In this document: positions 18,215-27,359 of the stretch, piece by piece
How the letters are laid out: the number at the start of each line of letters is the position of its first letter
How positions within the stretch are numbered: the first letter of the stretch is position 1
Origin: Paenibacillus silvestris
GTDB taxonomy: Bacteria > Bacillota > Bacilli > Paenibacillales > NBRC-103111
Reading direction: 5' to 3'
Length of the DNA stretch: 64,000 bases
Assembly (NCBI RefSeq): GCF_009882985.1
Contig: NZ_WTUZ01000010.1
Coordinates: 558,352 to 622,351 of the forward strand
Made by a program: the position numbers and the translations under genes
Notes under the pieces: generated by a model
The model's database searches: none
The model's input: only the letters and a program-made list of their open reading frames with translations
Told to the model about the DNA's origin: nothing

Positions 18215-19288
18215 CTATTCAACGCGAATTGCTTTCTCTTGTGCAAGCAAGCAGAGCTCTGCTGCTTTGAACGTATGAGCCTGCGTCATCGCAGTCTCCG
18301 TCCGATTGATGCAATCAAGGATCAATTGGCCAAAGAAAGGAAAACCTACTTGTCCATGAAGACTGTAGTGTTTCTCACCTTGCTGATTGACCAGATACAA
18401 CTGATCTCCTTGTGGATCACGCGCGATGTCAATATATTTGCGAAGCTCAATATATCCTTCTGTTCCCAGAATCAGCGTGCGTCCGTCGCCCCATGTCCCA
18501 AGACCGCTCGGTGTTAGCCAGTCCACACGGAAATAGTTCGTCGCCCCGTTATCTCCAACGAGTGTAGCGTCACCGAAATCCTCCAGCTCAGGATAATCCT
18601 TCGCATGGTAATTCGCCACTTTACTGCTTACAACGGTAGCATCTTTACATCCCGCATAATGTAGAAATTGTTCAATTTGATGAGAGCCGATATCACACAG
18701 AATACCGCCATATTTATCTTTTTGGAAAAACCAATCAGGTCGGCCTGCAGCACCCAGTCGATGCGGCCCAAGACCGATCACTTGAACAACGCGTCCGATA
18801 GCGCCTTCTTCAATCAATTGTCCAGCAAACACAGCGCTTTCTACGTGCAGACGTTCACTGAAGTAAACCGCATATTTACGGCCAGTCTCTTCTGCCTTTG
18901 CTTTGGCAGCGGCAAGCTGATCCAGCGAGGTAAATGGCGTTTTGTCCGTAAAGTAGTCTTTACCTTTCTCCATCGCCCGAATACCTAATGGCCCGCGTTC
19001 CGAAGGAACGGCAGCCGCAGCGATCAGCTTTACTTCAGCATCATCGAAGATTTCTTGCTCCGAAGAAGCTGCTTTCGCTTGTGGGTATTTCGCAATGAAA
19101 GCTGCTACTTTCGCAGGATCTTGGTCATAGACCCACTTCAGTTCTGCCCCAGCTTCCAGCAAACCATTACACATCCCATAGATATGACCATGATCTAAGG
19201 CAATAGCTGCGAAGACGAACTCCCCTTTTTGCACGACGATGTTCGGCTTACCTTTTGGTGCATAATTCATTCCATCGCTTTTTTGCAT
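18215..19288 (-). CDS. Gfo/Idh/MocA family oxidoreductase (first of two)
   Basis: The 357-residue protein belongs to the Gfo/Idh/MocA family by its C-terminal alpha/beta substrate domain and the DKTPFTSLDQLAAAKAKA segment, which corresponds to the usual EKP motif with D in place of E. The N-terminal nucleotide fold is atypical: a plain GxGxxG is replaced by AIALDHGHIYGMCNGLLEAG. Family members oxidise or reduce sugars and inositols with NAD(P). GGAGGAATT precedes the ATG at 19286-19288. It follows the second oxidoreductase on the same strand after 57 bases, so both probably act on one sugar pathway. The substrate is unknown. Confidence 0.85.
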   Translation of the reverse strand: MQKSDGMNYAPKGKPNIVVQKGEFVFAAIALDHGHIYGMCNGLLEAGAELKWVYDQDPAKVAAFIAKYPQAKAASSEQEIFDDAEVKLIAAAAVPSERGPLGIRAMEKGKDYFTDKTPFTSLDQLAAAKAKAEETGRKYAVYFSERLHVESAVFAGQLIEEGAIGRVVQVIGLGPHRLGAAGRPDWFFQKDKYGGILCDIGSHQIEQFLHYAGCKDATVVSSKVANYHAKDYPELEDFGDATLVGDNGATNYFRVDWLTPSGLGTWGDGRTLILGTEGYIELRKYIDIARDPQGDQLYLVNQQGEKHYSLHGQVGFPFFGQLILDCINRTETAMTQAHTFKAAELCLLAQEKAIRVE

Positions 19289-19345
19289 ATCCGAATTCCT
19301 CCACGATCTTACCCATGTTTCGACAGGGTCAATGGTTTGTGTGAT

Positions 19346-20506
19346 TTATCTTGAAGCGGAAACGTCGAACGTCTTATATCCAGCTTCTTTGTTAGCAGTA
19401 GAATTCTTGATTTTGTCTTGCAAATGTTGTTCGAAAAGCTCTTCGTCAATCGGCAGGTCAACCCAGTTGTCTGTCCAAGTGGATAACAACATCGCATTGG
19501 AAAGCATTAAGCCTTTGATGCCTTCTTCCCCTGGAGCAACAAGTGGCGTACCATGTAGAATTGCATCTACGAAGTTTTGTGTAATCCCCATGTGACTTGT
19601 TTCTTTGCCTTCGATTGGGATGTCGATTTTCCAGCATTCTGGTTGGCCGAACCCACCTTTGAACGTTTCGTTAAATTCTCTTTCGGAAACGCGTAAACGC
19701 CAGAATGTCAGCTTGCCATCTTCAATGACAATTTTGCCGCGATCACCGGAAATCTCAAAACGGTTCGTTCCCGGAGCTTCTCCTGTCGTTGTAACGAACA
19801 ACCCAGTTGCGCCGTTCTCGTACTCAACGAATGCTGTTACATCATCTTCTACCTCGATATTGCGGTGTTTCCCGAAGTAACAGAATGCGCGAACACGCTT
19901 CGGCATCATGTCAATCGTCCACTGCCACAAATCAAGCTGATGCGGATCTTGGTTAATCAGAACCCCGCCGCCTTCACCAGCCCATGTTGCGCGCCAGCCG
20001 CCTGAATCGTAGTAGCTTTGGGATCTATACCAGTTCGTAATGATCCAGTTTGTTCTGCGGATTTCGCCGAGTTCACCAGATTCTACGAGATCTTTTAGCT
20101 TTTTATATAAAGGATTCGTACGTTGGTTGTACATCATGCTGAATACTTTGCCTGACTCTTTAGCTGCCTCATTCATTTGACGCACTTGTTTTGTATAAAC
20201 GCCAGCCGGTTTCTCACACAATACGTGAAGTCCAGCTTTAAAAGCTTTTATCGCTACTTCGGGATGATCATAGTGTGGCGTCGCAATCAGTACGCTATCA
20301 ATAACGCCTGAGTTCAGGAATGCATCAAGATTGTCGAATAATTGGATGTCCTGACTTAGGTTTTCTTTCGCCCATTCCAAACGATCTGCTCTGAATTCAC
20401 ATATAGCTGTTAACTCAGCGCCTTTTACTTCGTTCTTCACCAAATATTTGGCATGTCCAGTTCCCATATTGCCCAGACCGATAATACCAATCCTAACCTT
20501 TTCCAT
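19346..20506 (-). CDS. Gfo/Idh/MocA family oxidoreductase (second of two)
   Basis: The 386-residue protein opens with a canonical NAD(P) motif (VRIGIIGLGNMGTGHAKYL). It has the family catalytic motif CEKPAGVYTKQ (Lys about 97) and INQDPHQLDLWQW, whose His is the usual active-site residue. It is a sugar or cyclitol dehydrogenase of unknown substrate. AAGGTGATT precedes the ATG at 20504-20506. It is the promoter-proximal gene of a two-gene unit. No regulator or transporter gene is adjacent, so the pathway cannot be fixed from context. Confidence 0.9.
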   Translation of the reverse strand: MEKVRIGIIGLGNMGTGHAKYLVKNEVKGAELTAICEFRADRLEWAKENLSQDIQLFDNLDAFLNSGVIDSVLIATPHYDHPEVAIKAFKAGLHVLCEKPAGVYTKQVRQMNEAAKESGKVFSMMYNQRTNPLYKKLKDLVESGELGEIRRTNWIITNWYRSQSYYDSGGWRATWAGEGGGVLINQDPHQLDLWQWTIDMMPKRVRAFCYFGKHRNIEVEDDVTAFVEYENGATGLFVTTTGEAPGTNRFEISGDRGKIVIEDGKLTFWRLRVSEREFNETFKGGFGQPECWKIDIPIEGKETSHMGITQNFVDAILHGTPLVAPGEEGIKGLMLSNAMLLSTWTDNWVDLPIDEELFEQHLQDKIKNSTANKEAGYKTFDVSASR

Positions 20507-20636
20507 ATGTAATCACCTTTTTCTTGTCAGATTCGAAATTGAATACGTTATCAATGTAGCATACTTATGCAGTCCGCATCTTGTCGCAGATTGACTACCT
20601 TATTGCGAACTTTGACAGATAATCTATTTTAACGAA

Positions 20637-20662
20637 CAAAAAGGACCGGATTCCCGGTCCTA
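20637..20662 (-). terminator. Terminator of the CBS-domain gene
   Basis: The minus strand reads AGGACCGG-GAAT-CCGGTCCTTTTT, an 8-bp perfect stem with a T run, 20 bases after the CBS gene stop. Confidence 0.9.
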
Positions 20663-20681
20663 ATTACTCAGAATATGCGTT

Positions 20682-21122
20682 TTATCTAGCTCCAACCGGC
20701 GTTTTATCAGAAGAGATTTTACCAAGTGCTTGACCAGCTTCATCTTCGAAACTACCGCGTACAGCCAAATCCCCGATGGCTACGATGCCCACGAGCTCAC
20801 CGTTCTCAACCACCGGCAGACGCCGAATTTGATTTTTGGCCATGATTTTAGCCGCTTCTTCAATTGAAGTATTCGGATCTATCGTTGCAATATCCTTCGT
20901 TATCACTTTCTCAACGGCCGTTGAACCTGAATGCTTTTCCGCATATCCGCGAACTACCAAATCTCGGTCGGTAACAGCACCAATGAGCTTCCTACCATCA
21001 ACAACGGCAACGAATCCGATATCGTGCTGTTTCATTTTCAAAGCAATTTCGTATACATTATCCTGCAAAGTCACTGTCACGCAATCTTTGCTCATAATCT
21101 CTCGAACTGTTTTACCAGCCAT
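20682..21122 (-). CDS. Stand-alone two-CBS-domain protein
   Basis: The 146-residue protein consists of two CBS domains and nothing else (TVREIMSKDCVTVT ... IGAVTDRDLVVRG; then KDIATIDPNTSIEEAAKIM ... LVGIVAIGDLAVRG). Such proteins bind adenine nucleotides or similar ligands; the B. subtilis relatives YhcV and YlbB have no assigned role. GGGGAGG lies about ten bases before the ATG. It lacks the ACT domain of AcuB and is 16 kb away from acuA-acuC, so I do not call it AcuB. It is monocistronic, with its own terminator. Confidence 0.9.
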   Translation of the reverse strand: MAGKTVREIMSKDCVTVTLQDNVYEIALKMKQHDIGFVAVVDGRKLIGAVTDRDLVVRGYAEKHSGSTAVEKVITKDIATIDPNTSIEEAAKIMAKNQIRRLPVVENGELVGIVAIGDLAVRGSFEDEAGQALGKISSDKTPVGAR

Positions 21123-21186
21123 ATCAATGATCCCTCCCCTAGAGTTATCTTGCAGACATTAGCATTCTCCAAAGGGGCTACGGCAT

Positions 21187-22356
21187 TCATGCCATATAAT
21201 CCAAAGCCATTCCTAGCAGCAATTCAGCTGCATTCAGCATAGACTTCTCATCGATATCAAATTTAGGATGGTGATGCGGATGTACAATGCCCGCTTCTAC
21301 ATTGCCCGCGCCTACAAACATGTAACAACCCGGTCTATGGTGCAAATAATAAGAGAAGTCTTCTCCGGCCATAATAAGTGGAGATTCCTGCGTAGCTTCT
21401 GCCCCAAATAGGGCCGTACCTACCTTAAAGAATCGACTAGCCTCGTTCGCATCATTAACTACCGTAGGATAGCCCAGCTTGTAATCAATTTCGTAGGCAG
21501 CTCCGAACATTTCGCAAGTGGACTGCACGATCCGTTCGATGCGCTGCTTGACATCTAGTCTAAGCTCCGCGTTAAAGGTCCTGACAGTCCCGCTTAACGC
21601 ACTCGTTTCTGCAATGACATTGAAGCTCGTCCCTCCGTGAAAGGAACCGATGCTTACGACACAGGGTTCGATCGGATCTACTTGACGGCTTACAATCGAT
21701 TGCAGATTCACAACTAATTGCGAGGCAACGTAGATGCTGTCAATCGTTTGATGAGGCAATCCACCGTGGCCGCCTTTACCTTGAATCTGGATTGTAAATT
21801 CGTCGGGAGCTGCCATCAATGGACCCGCTTTGGAGTAAACGTTGCCTACTGGGAATGGTGTCCACAAATGCACGCCAAACACAGCATCAACACCTTCCAG
21901 GGCTCCATCTTGGATCATGGAGTCTGCGCCGCCAGGGGTGATCTCCTCCGCATGCTGGAACAAGAAAACCAAATTTCCTTTCAGCTCAGCCCGGCGCTTA
22001 CTAGCTACCTTCGCGATTCCGAGCAGTGTTGATGTGTGGGCATCATGCCCGCAAGCATGCATAACCCCTTTGGTAAGCGACGTGTACGAGCAGTCTTTCT
22101 CATCTTGAATAGGCAGAGCATCCATATCAGCACGCAGAGCAACCGTTGGTCCGTCTCCACTGCCGCGAAGCAGTCCGACAACTCCGTTGCCGCCAACACC
22201 TTGGCGAACTTCGATATTCCAACTGCGAAGATGAGTCGCTACGAAATCAGCCGTCTTGTATTCATGGAAGGAGAGCTCAGGGTTTTGATGCAGATAGCGC
22301 CTCCAGCCAACCATTTCTTCATAAATGGCTTGTAAGTCCGCTTGAAAATCAATCAT
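21187..22356 (-). CDS. M20 family amidohydrolase (aminoacylase/N-acetyl-diaminopimelate deacetylase-like)
   Basis: The 389-residue metalloenzyme has the M20D signatures: WRRYLHQNPELSFHE, RADMDALPI, the metal ligands in HACGHDAHT, FQHAEE with the catalytic Glu, GGHGGLPHQTIDS of the dimerisation insert, and MAGEDFSYYL near the end. Family enzymes remove acyl groups from N-acyl amino acids, hippurate or indole-acetyl amino acids; which one acts here is not determinable. Its start is at 22354-22356 behind a GGAGGA-like site. It stands alone; the next gene is divergent. Confidence 0.9.
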   Translation of the reverse strand: MIDFQADLQAIYEEMVGWRRYLHQNPELSFHEYKTADFVATHLRSWNIEVRQGVGGNGVVGLLRGSGDGPTVALRADMDALPIQDEKDCSYTSLTKGVMHACGHDAHTSTLLGIAKVASKRRAELKGNLVFLFQHAEEITPGGADSMIQDGALEGVDAVFGVHLWTPFPVGNVYSKAGPLMAAPDEFTIQIQGKGGHGGLPHQTIDSIYVASQLVVNLQSIVSRQVDPIEPCVVSIGSFHGGTSFNVIAETSALSGTVRTFNAELRLDVKQRIERIVQSTCEMFGAAYEIDYKLGYPTVVNDANEASRFFKVGTALFGAEATQESPLIMAGEDFSYYLHHRPGCYMFVGAGNVEAGIVHPHHHPKFDIDEKSMLNAAELLLGMALDYMA

Positions 22357-22560
22357 AGATAAATCCTCCGCTCGTCCTTATATCTTGGTATTTCCTATTT
22401 GCCTTGGTGATTGAACCTATTCTACCAAATTAATGCTCTAGTTTCATCTCCAAAGTGCCATCAAATATTAGAAATTAGACGAAGCTATCGACTTGCAGAA
22501 CCATTAGAAACATACTATCATGAATAAAGAATGCATACGTACAATATGGAGGCGTTATAA

Positions 22561-22908
22561 GTGATTATTGAAGCAACTGGCCTAAAAGGCTTAAAAAGCG
22601 ATTTGGCTCACCTGGATGAAGTAACGACGAAGCTTGGTTTCGTGCGCTGGCAGTGGGAATACACTCGTGCTACTTATGATTTCAAAATGGAAGATAAAGC
22701 AAGCAACTCCGTCTACTTCTTACGCGTCAATGCACGTGTAGAAACGGGCAAACTGGAATCTCCTTACGCGATTTTGTTTCTAGAGGATGCATACATAGGC
22801 AGAGAAACATTCCCACATGGCTTGGACTACGATTCAGCAATTCCTGAATCCGTGCTCAAACTTTCCAAACAAAAATTGGATCAGCTGAAGCAAGCGTTGG
22901 CGGACTAG
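22561..22908 (+). CDS. yugN: YugN-like family protein
   Basis: The 115-residue protein resembles the YugN family of Bacillales (VRWQWEYTRATYDFKMED, YFLRVNARVETGKLE, then FPHGLDYDSAIPE). The function is unknown. It starts at a GTG (22561) with GGAGGCG upstream. It lies 13 bases before a SEDS-family gene on the same strand, so the two are probably co-transcribed. No signal peptide or membrane segment is visible. Confidence 0.85.
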   Translation: MIIEATGLKGLKSDLAHLDEVTTKLGFVRWQWEYTRATYDFKMEDKASNSVYFLRVNARVETGKLESPYAILFLEDAYIGRETFPHGLDYDSAIPESVLKLSKQKLDQLKQALAD

Positions 22909-22921
22909 GCGAGGATACAGC

Positions 22922-24070
22922 ATGAATCCACCTCGAAGAGGAACGCCGGATTTTCTGCTGCTTCTATTAACCTTTGTGCTTGTATGCTTCGGTCTGGCCA
23001 TGGTTTTCAGCGCAAGCTCGATGACAAGCGCCTACTACGGAGATCCCTGGGCATTCACGAAAAAGCAGCTAATTGCAGTTGGAATTGGAACCATCGGCAT
23101 GCTCTTTTGCATGAATCTCCATTACACGAAGCTCAAAAAGCTTGTCATCCCTGCGTTCTTCATGATCGTGATTGCCTTGATCTTCGTTATCTTCACAACC
23201 AGTGCTAACGGGGCCAGCAGTTGGTACACACTTGGTAAATTCGGCATTCAGCCAACAGAGTTCGCCAAGTTGATTGTCATCCTGTATTTGGCTTCATTAA
23301 TCAGCAACAAGGACGAAAAATTCCGCAATTTCAAAAAGGGACTGCTCCCTGCCTTAATTGTTGTTGGCTTCGTCTGTTTTCTGATCATGCTCCAGCCGGA
23401 CTTTGGTTCATGCATGATTCTTTTTATTTGCTCGGCGATTGTGATTATGGTTGGCGGTTCAAATTTGAAGCATATCTTCTTGCTGGGGACAAGCTTACTG
23501 ACCCTTGGTGCAATCGGTGTAGCCCTATACATGTTAAAAGGCGGCGCCAAGGGCACTAACTATCGAATTGACCGTTTGACTTCGTTTCTGGACCCTTTTT
23601 CAGACCCCCAGGGCTCTGGGCATCAAGTTGTCCAATCCTTGTACGCATTCGGACATGGCGGCTTGCGCGGGGCTGGTTTTGGACAAGGCATTCAGAAACT
23701 GCACTATTTACCTGAGGCTCATAACGATTTTATTTTTGCCATTATCGGTGAGGAATTAGGATTCATAGGAAGTGCTTTATTCATACTTGTTTTCATTTTC
23801 TTCATTTGGCGGGGCATCCTTATTGCTGTTCGCAGTCCGGATATGTTCGGCATGCTTGCGGGTGTCGGTATCATGGTGATGTTCGGCTTTCAAGCCTTTG
23901 TTAATATTGGAGGCGTCACAGGCACCATCCCTCTAACTGGGGTAACCCTTCCGTTTATATCAGCAGGGGGATCTTCTATGATGGTCTCACTGATCAGTAT
24001 GGGTATTATACTCAGCATATCTCGGGAACAAACACGCAAAGAAGAACCTGCTACCAAAAAAAGACCCTAA
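22922..24070 (+). CDS. SEDS-family peptidoglycan polymerase (FtsW/RodA/SpoVE type)
   Basis: The 382-residue polytopic membrane protein shows the SEDS hallmarks: an N-terminal FLLLLLTFVLVCFGLAMVFS helix, GIQPTEFAKL, the large extracellular segment with RIDRLTSFLDPFSDPQGSGH, HNDFIFAIIGEELGF (containing the catalytic-loop Asp), and PLTGVTLPFISAGGSS. SEDS proteins polymerise lipid II with a class B PBP. The start MNPPRRGTPDF and the tail resemble FtsW/SpoVE more than RodA, but the sub-type cannot be settled by eye. The ATG at 22922 has GAGGATACAGC upstream. Confidence 0.92.
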   Translation: MNPPRRGTPDFLLLLLTFVLVCFGLAMVFSASSMTSAYYGDPWAFTKKQLIAVGIGTIGMLFCMNLHYTKLKKLVIPAFFMIVIALIFVIFTTSANGASSWYTLGKFGIQPTEFAKLIVILYLASLISNKDEKFRNFKKGLLPALIVVGFVCFLIMLQPDFGSCMILFICSAIVIMVGGSNLKHIFLLGTSLLTLGAIGVALYMLKGGAKGTNYRIDRLTSFLDPFSDPQGSGHQVVQSLYAFGHGGLRGAGFGQGIQKLHYLPEAHNDFIFAIIGEELGFIGSALFILVFIFFIWRGILIAVRSPDMFGMLAGVGIMVMFGFQAFVNIGGVTGTIPLTGVTLPFISAGGSSMMVSLISMGIILSISREQTRKEEPATKKRP

Positions 24071-24099
24071 TCGATAGGAAACTTCGATTGGGTCTTTTT
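24058..24099. terminator. Terminator between the SEDS gene and the Asp23 gene
   Basis: GACCCTAATCGA pairs with TCGATTGGGTC (one bulged base) and is flanked by A-rich and T-rich runs on the two sides. It overlaps the SEDS stop codon and ends just before the stop of the convergent Asp23 gene, so it can serve both directions. Confidence 0.85.
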
Positions 24100-24100
24100 C

Positions 24101-24481
24101 CTATTTTACACGATTAGGATCGTCTAGAGCTTCATCTTCTCTGAAAGCAACGCCTTCTACTTTAACGTTCACTTCAACCACATTTAAGCCTGTCATATTT
24201 TCGACAGCTTCCCGAACGTTCTCTTGGAGATCCCTGCATACATCCTGAATACGGGAACCGTAATTGACGATAACGCGTAAATCGATGGCCGCTTCCACTT
24301 GACCTACCTCTACTGATACGCCTCGTTGCACGTTTTTACCGCTCAAGCGCTTAGCTAAGCCTTCTGAAATGCCACCTGACATTCCTGCTATGCCAGCTGT
24401 TTCAAGAGCTGCAAGACCTGCTATAGTGGATACTACATCATCAGAAATACGAATTAAACCGGTTTGATTGTCTTCGGACAT
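24101..24481 (-). CDS. Asp23/Gls24 family envelope stress response protein
   Basis: The 126-residue protein has the Asp23 domain: LIRISDDVVSTIAGLAALETAG, GVSVEVGQVEAAIDLRVIVNYG, and NVVEVNVKVEGV. Bacillales carry several paralogues (YloU, YqhY) associated with envelope or lipid homeostasis. The open frame extends three codons to a TTG, but the ATG at 24479-24481 has AGGAGTT at good spacing. Which paralogue it is cannot be decided without alignment; it is not in the accBC-yqhY or rpmB-yloU context here. Confidence 0.9.
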   Translation of the reverse strand: MSEDNQTGLIRISDDVVSTIAGLAALETAGIAGMSGGISEGLAKRLSGKNVQRGVSVEVGQVEAAIDLRVIVNYGSRIQDVCRDLQENVREAVENMTGLNVVEVNVKVEGVAFREDEALDDPNRVK

Positions 24482-24680
24482 ATGGATCAACTCCTATTAT
24501 AGGGTTCTTTGAATGGAATGCCAAACTTCTCCACTCTGGTATAAATCTATTGTAATAAGTTCAATAGATGAAAGCAAGAACTGCTGCAAATGTCCAAATC
24601 GAATTTACTTTATCAGGCAAAGTGGGTATAGTAAAAAGAAGTAAAAAAGTACCAATATTTCAAGAGTCGGAGGGTGTACA

Positions 24681-25727
24681 TTGAAAGGAAAATTGTTTTA
24701 TGCGGGTTTAATCATTTCTTTTGTATTGACAGGGATTGCGCACTACGCGCATATGGATACAACCCTGCAATTCGTCATTGCCTGTATCGCGATTATCTTC
24801 GTCGCTGGGTTCCTAGGCAAAGCGACTGAAAGCGTGGCCCATTATGCAGGCGAACGGGTTGGTGGATTCCTTAACGCCACGTTTGGTAACGCAGCCGAGC
24901 TAATCATTGCCATCTTTCTTGTGAAGGACGGCTTGTACGATATCGTTAAGGCCAGCCTTACCGGGGCTATCATCGGGAATCTCCTGCTGGTACTCGGACT
25001 TAGTATTTTTGCAGGCGGACTCAAATTCAAAGAGCAGACGTTTAACGTAAAGCTGGCTTCTCACAATTCGTCCTTGATGATCCTAGGCGTCGTGGCGCTT
25101 TTCATTCCTGCGATTTTCTCAGGAGGCTTAACGACGAATGAGACATCCAATATGAGCATGATTGTATCGATTATACTAATAGCCGCCTACCTGCTCTGGC
25201 TTCTGTTCTCCATGGTTACTCACAAAAGCGTACTTTCTGATGAAGCAATTGAGCACGGAGAGGCTGCTTGGTCCAAATCAACCTCCATTCTCTTCCTGGT
25301 TCTATCCACTGTCATGGTTGCTTTCACGAGCGAGTGGCTAGTCGGCACCTTAGATGAAGTTACTCACAAATTCGGATTCTCTGAGCTTTTCGTCGGAGCC
25401 TTCCTCGTAGCGATTATCGGAAACGCAGCCGAACACAGTGCAGCCGTTATGATGGCGATGAAAAATAAAATGGGCGCAGCCGTCGAAATTGCCATCGGCA
25501 GCTCCTTACAAATTGCGCTATTCGTAGCTCCAGTGCTCGTGTTGATCAGCTTCATCATGAGCGGCACGCCAATGAATATCGTATTCACGACCTATGAGAT
25601 AGCCGCCATCGGGGTAGCCGTCTTCATAACCAAATCGATCACACAGGATGGCTCAACCAATTGGTATGAAGGTCTCCTCCTGCTCTTTGTCTACATCATC
25701 CTTGGCGTCGTATTCTTCCTCGTCTAA
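24681..25727 (+). CDS. cax: Calcium/proton exchanger (CaCA family, YfkE-like)
   Basis: The 348-residue membrane protein has the internally repeated alpha motifs of cation/H+ antiporters: FLGKATESVAHYAGERVGGF-type plus GNAAELIIAI in the first half, and GNAAEHSAAVMMAMKNKMG in the second. About eleven hydrophobic segments are visible. It exports Ca2+ in exchange for protons. The TTG start at 24681 follows GGAGGGTGTACA, a strong site; the gene begins LKGKLFYAG on the DNA. A convergent terminator follows. Confidence 0.93.
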   Translation: MKGKLFYAGLIISFVLTGIAHYAHMDTTLQFVIACIAIIFVAGFLGKATESVAHYAGERVGGFLNATFGNAAELIIAIFLVKDGLYDIVKASLTGAIIGNLLLVLGLSIFAGGLKFKEQTFNVKLASHNSSLMILGVVALFIPAIFSGGLTTNETSNMSMIVSIILIAAYLLWLLFSMVTHKSVLSDEAIEHGEAAWSKSTSILFLVLSTVMVAFTSEWLVGTLDEVTHKFGFSELFVGAFLVAIIGNAAEHSAAVMMAMKNKMGAAVEIAIGSSLQIALFVAPVLVLISFIMSGTPMNIVFTTYEIAAIGVAVFITKSITQDGSTNWYEGLLLLFVYIILGVVFFLV

Positions 25728-25756
25728 CGTTCAGTTAACTCTCTCTACATACGCAT

Positions 25757-25795
25757 AACAAAAAAAGTAACCCGCATGATGGGTTACTTTTTGTT
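25757..25795. terminator. Bidirectional terminator between cax and ylaN
   Basis: AACAAAAAAAGTAACCC pairs with GGGTTACTTTTTGTT across a seven-base loop. The downstream arm overlaps the ylaN stop codon, so the hairpin serves both convergent genes. Confidence 0.9.
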
Positions 25796-26071
25796 ATTCA
25801 GCGCTTCATATAGCTGAGCAAGGTTACGTTCAAGCTTATTGAGAATTTGCTTGCCTGGCATCTCGGAAATAAGTCCCGCACGAATGGCAAAATCAATTTC
25901 TCTAGACAGACCGTACATTTGCGTATCTAGAACCTCTTCATACAACGGGCATTGACGTGTTGTCAAATTTTCCATTTGTACTTCGATCAGCTTTTCGATT
26001 TTATCTGCATCTTCTTGAAGAAGATTAAGCGCTTTTTGATTCATGTCCAACAACAGATCAGATGAAGACAT
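25784..26071 (-). CDS. ylaN: YlaN family protein (UPF0358, DUF1507)
   Basis: The 95-residue protein matches YlaN closely ([34 protein letters not shown]). YlaN is required under iron limitation in B. subtilis and Staphylococcus, and has been reported to bind the Fur repressor and modulate it. The open frame runs nine codons further, but the ATG at 26069-26071 has GGGGGAAG at proper spacing. It lies between cax and a small HPr-like gene on the same strand. Confidence 0.93.
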   Translation of the reverse strand: MSSSDLLLDMNQKALNLLQEDADKIEKLIEVQMENLTTRQCPLYEEVLDTQMYGLSREIDFAIRAGLISEMPGKQILNKLERNLAQLYEALNNKK

Positions 26072-26147
26072 TCCACTTCCCCCTATACGCATAGTCATCC
26101 GTCCTTATATGTATCTATATTAAGCGAAATTGCTCCAATATACAAGA

Positions 26148-26181
26148 GAAGGTACCCTCAGAGATTCTGAGAGTACCTTCT
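26148..26181 (-). terminator. Hairpin after the HPr-like gene
   Basis: GAAGGTACTCTCAGA pairs with TCTGAGGGTACCTTC on the minus strand (one G-U pair), a strong stem 12 bases after the stop. The following T run is short, so termination strength is uncertain. Confidence 0.7.
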
Positions 26182-26193
26182 TTAGGCACTAAA

Positions 26194-26442
26194 CTAGTCT
26201 TCTACAACATTAACTCCCAGGTCATGCTTAGCGAAAACTTCGGCCATAGCGACTTTCGCTTCTTGCTCGTCTGGACCATGAACATGCAAATCATATTTGC
26301 TGGAGCTAAGTAGAGTTGTGAACAACCCCAAAATACTTTTCACATCGATATACTTATTATCATATTGGAGAACGATGGATGATCTAAATTTATTAGCTGT
26401 TTGTGAAATTTCAACAATTGCGGCGTTATTAGCACTTGGCAT
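26194..26442 (-). CDS. HPr/Crh-like domain protein lacking the His15 region
   Basis: The 82-residue protein aligns to HPr from helix 1 onward: ISQTANKFRSSIVLQYDNKY matches the HPr VQTASKYDADVNLEY region, and DVKSILGLFTTLLSS matches the Ser46 region LKSIMGVMSLG. The first HPr strand and the HARPA phosphorylation loop are missing; the position of His15 would be Asn. The Ser46-equivalent is kept, as in the regulatory protein Crh. The start is supported by GGAGGAATGAAAT before the ATG at 26440-26442, so no N-terminal extension is hidden. I infer a non-transporting regulatory HPr relative; the function is untested. Confidence 0.75.
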   Translation of the reverse strand: MPSANNAAIVEISQTANKFRSSIVLQYDNKYIDVKSILGLFTTLLSSSKYDLHVHGPDEQEAKVAMAEVFAKHDLGVNVVED

Positions 26443-26554
26443 ATTTCATTCCTCCATTTAATTAACGTATGAGTTGGTCGCCTTGCTTTCTATATGATAA
26501 CTTGGATAGGTGACAAAGCGCAACTAGAAAATTTCCTGCATTCTCCAACAGTTC

Positions 26555-27238
26555 CTATTTGGATTTGGGTGCCAGCACCCGCTTCACGCCATTACCTATA
26601 AGAATTAAAATGACTAAAATACCGAGCAAAAGGAGAAGTCTTCCTTTATATTTGTGAAAATGAAATAAATCGTGAGCAATCATGGATTCTAAAAAAACGA
26701 TTGGAAGTTTCCCAATTAATGTGCCCCATAGAAATTGCGTAAACCGTATTCTAGTGAGTCCTGCAGCAAAGTTAATTGCCGATGACGGTAAAATCGGAAT
26801 CAATCTGCCTAATAGCACATAGATAAATCCACGCTGCTCCATGCGGCGGCTGAACTGAGTAACAAGCGGAAATCGTTCTAATTTCTTCTCAACCCAAGCA
26901 TGTCCATAATAACGAGCAAAATAAAAAGAGGCAATTGCTCCTAAACAGGACATGATATAGTTCACGAGAAATCCTACTTTAATCCCAAAGATCGCAACAT
27001 TCGTCCCGGCTACCAGCACAAACGGAATAAAGGGAAAAAAAGTTTGAGCAACTATCAAAGCCATTCCGATGATTTTGCCGGGCCAGCCAAGATCCCTCAA
27101 ATGATCAGACAGCTGTCTCATATTGCTGTGAGCGAGCTTAATACCTATGGGGTTAAAAAAGAAAAAATAAACCAAAAAAACGACTAAAACTAAAATAATT
27201 AGAATTGTAAGTATCCGCTTTCTGTTAGCCACTGACAA
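26555..27238 (-). CDS. TVP38/TMEM64 family membrane protein
   Basis: The 227-residue protein has about six hydrophobic segments and the family core (PFIPFVLVAGTNVAIFG, GRLIPILPSSAINFAAGLT). This DedA/VTT superfamily contains putative lipid scramblases or transporters; B. subtilis relatives are YtxB, YdjZ and YqeD. The start is a TTG at 27236-27238 with GGAAGGATGG upstream. It stands alone between the HPr-like gene and the diguanylate cyclase gene. Confidence 0.88.
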   Translation of the reverse strand: MSVANRKRILTILIILVLVVFLVYFFFFNPIGIKLAHSNMRQLSDHLRDLGWPGKIIGMALIVAQTFFPFIPFVLVAGTNVAIFGIKVGFLVNYIMSCLGAIASFYFARYYGHAWVEKKLERFPLVTQFSRRMEQRGFIYVLLGRLIPILPSSAINFAAGLTRIRFTQFLWGTLIGKLPIVFLESMIAHDLFHFHKYKGRLLLLLGILVILILIGNGVKRVLAPKSK

Positions 27239-27359
27239 ATTTCGACCATCCTTCCCTTAACCAAACCATTGTAACATGTTACCGTTAGTTCGAGAAGAGA
27301 AAAGTCGGGCAAAAGTGTACGTGTCTTAAGCTAGTCTACCCTCTATTTTGCAACATTAT

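Noticed and set aside
20682..21122. Displaced acuB
   Set aside because: The protein has two CBS domains but no ACT domain and sits in an unrelated context, so it is left as a generic CBS protein.
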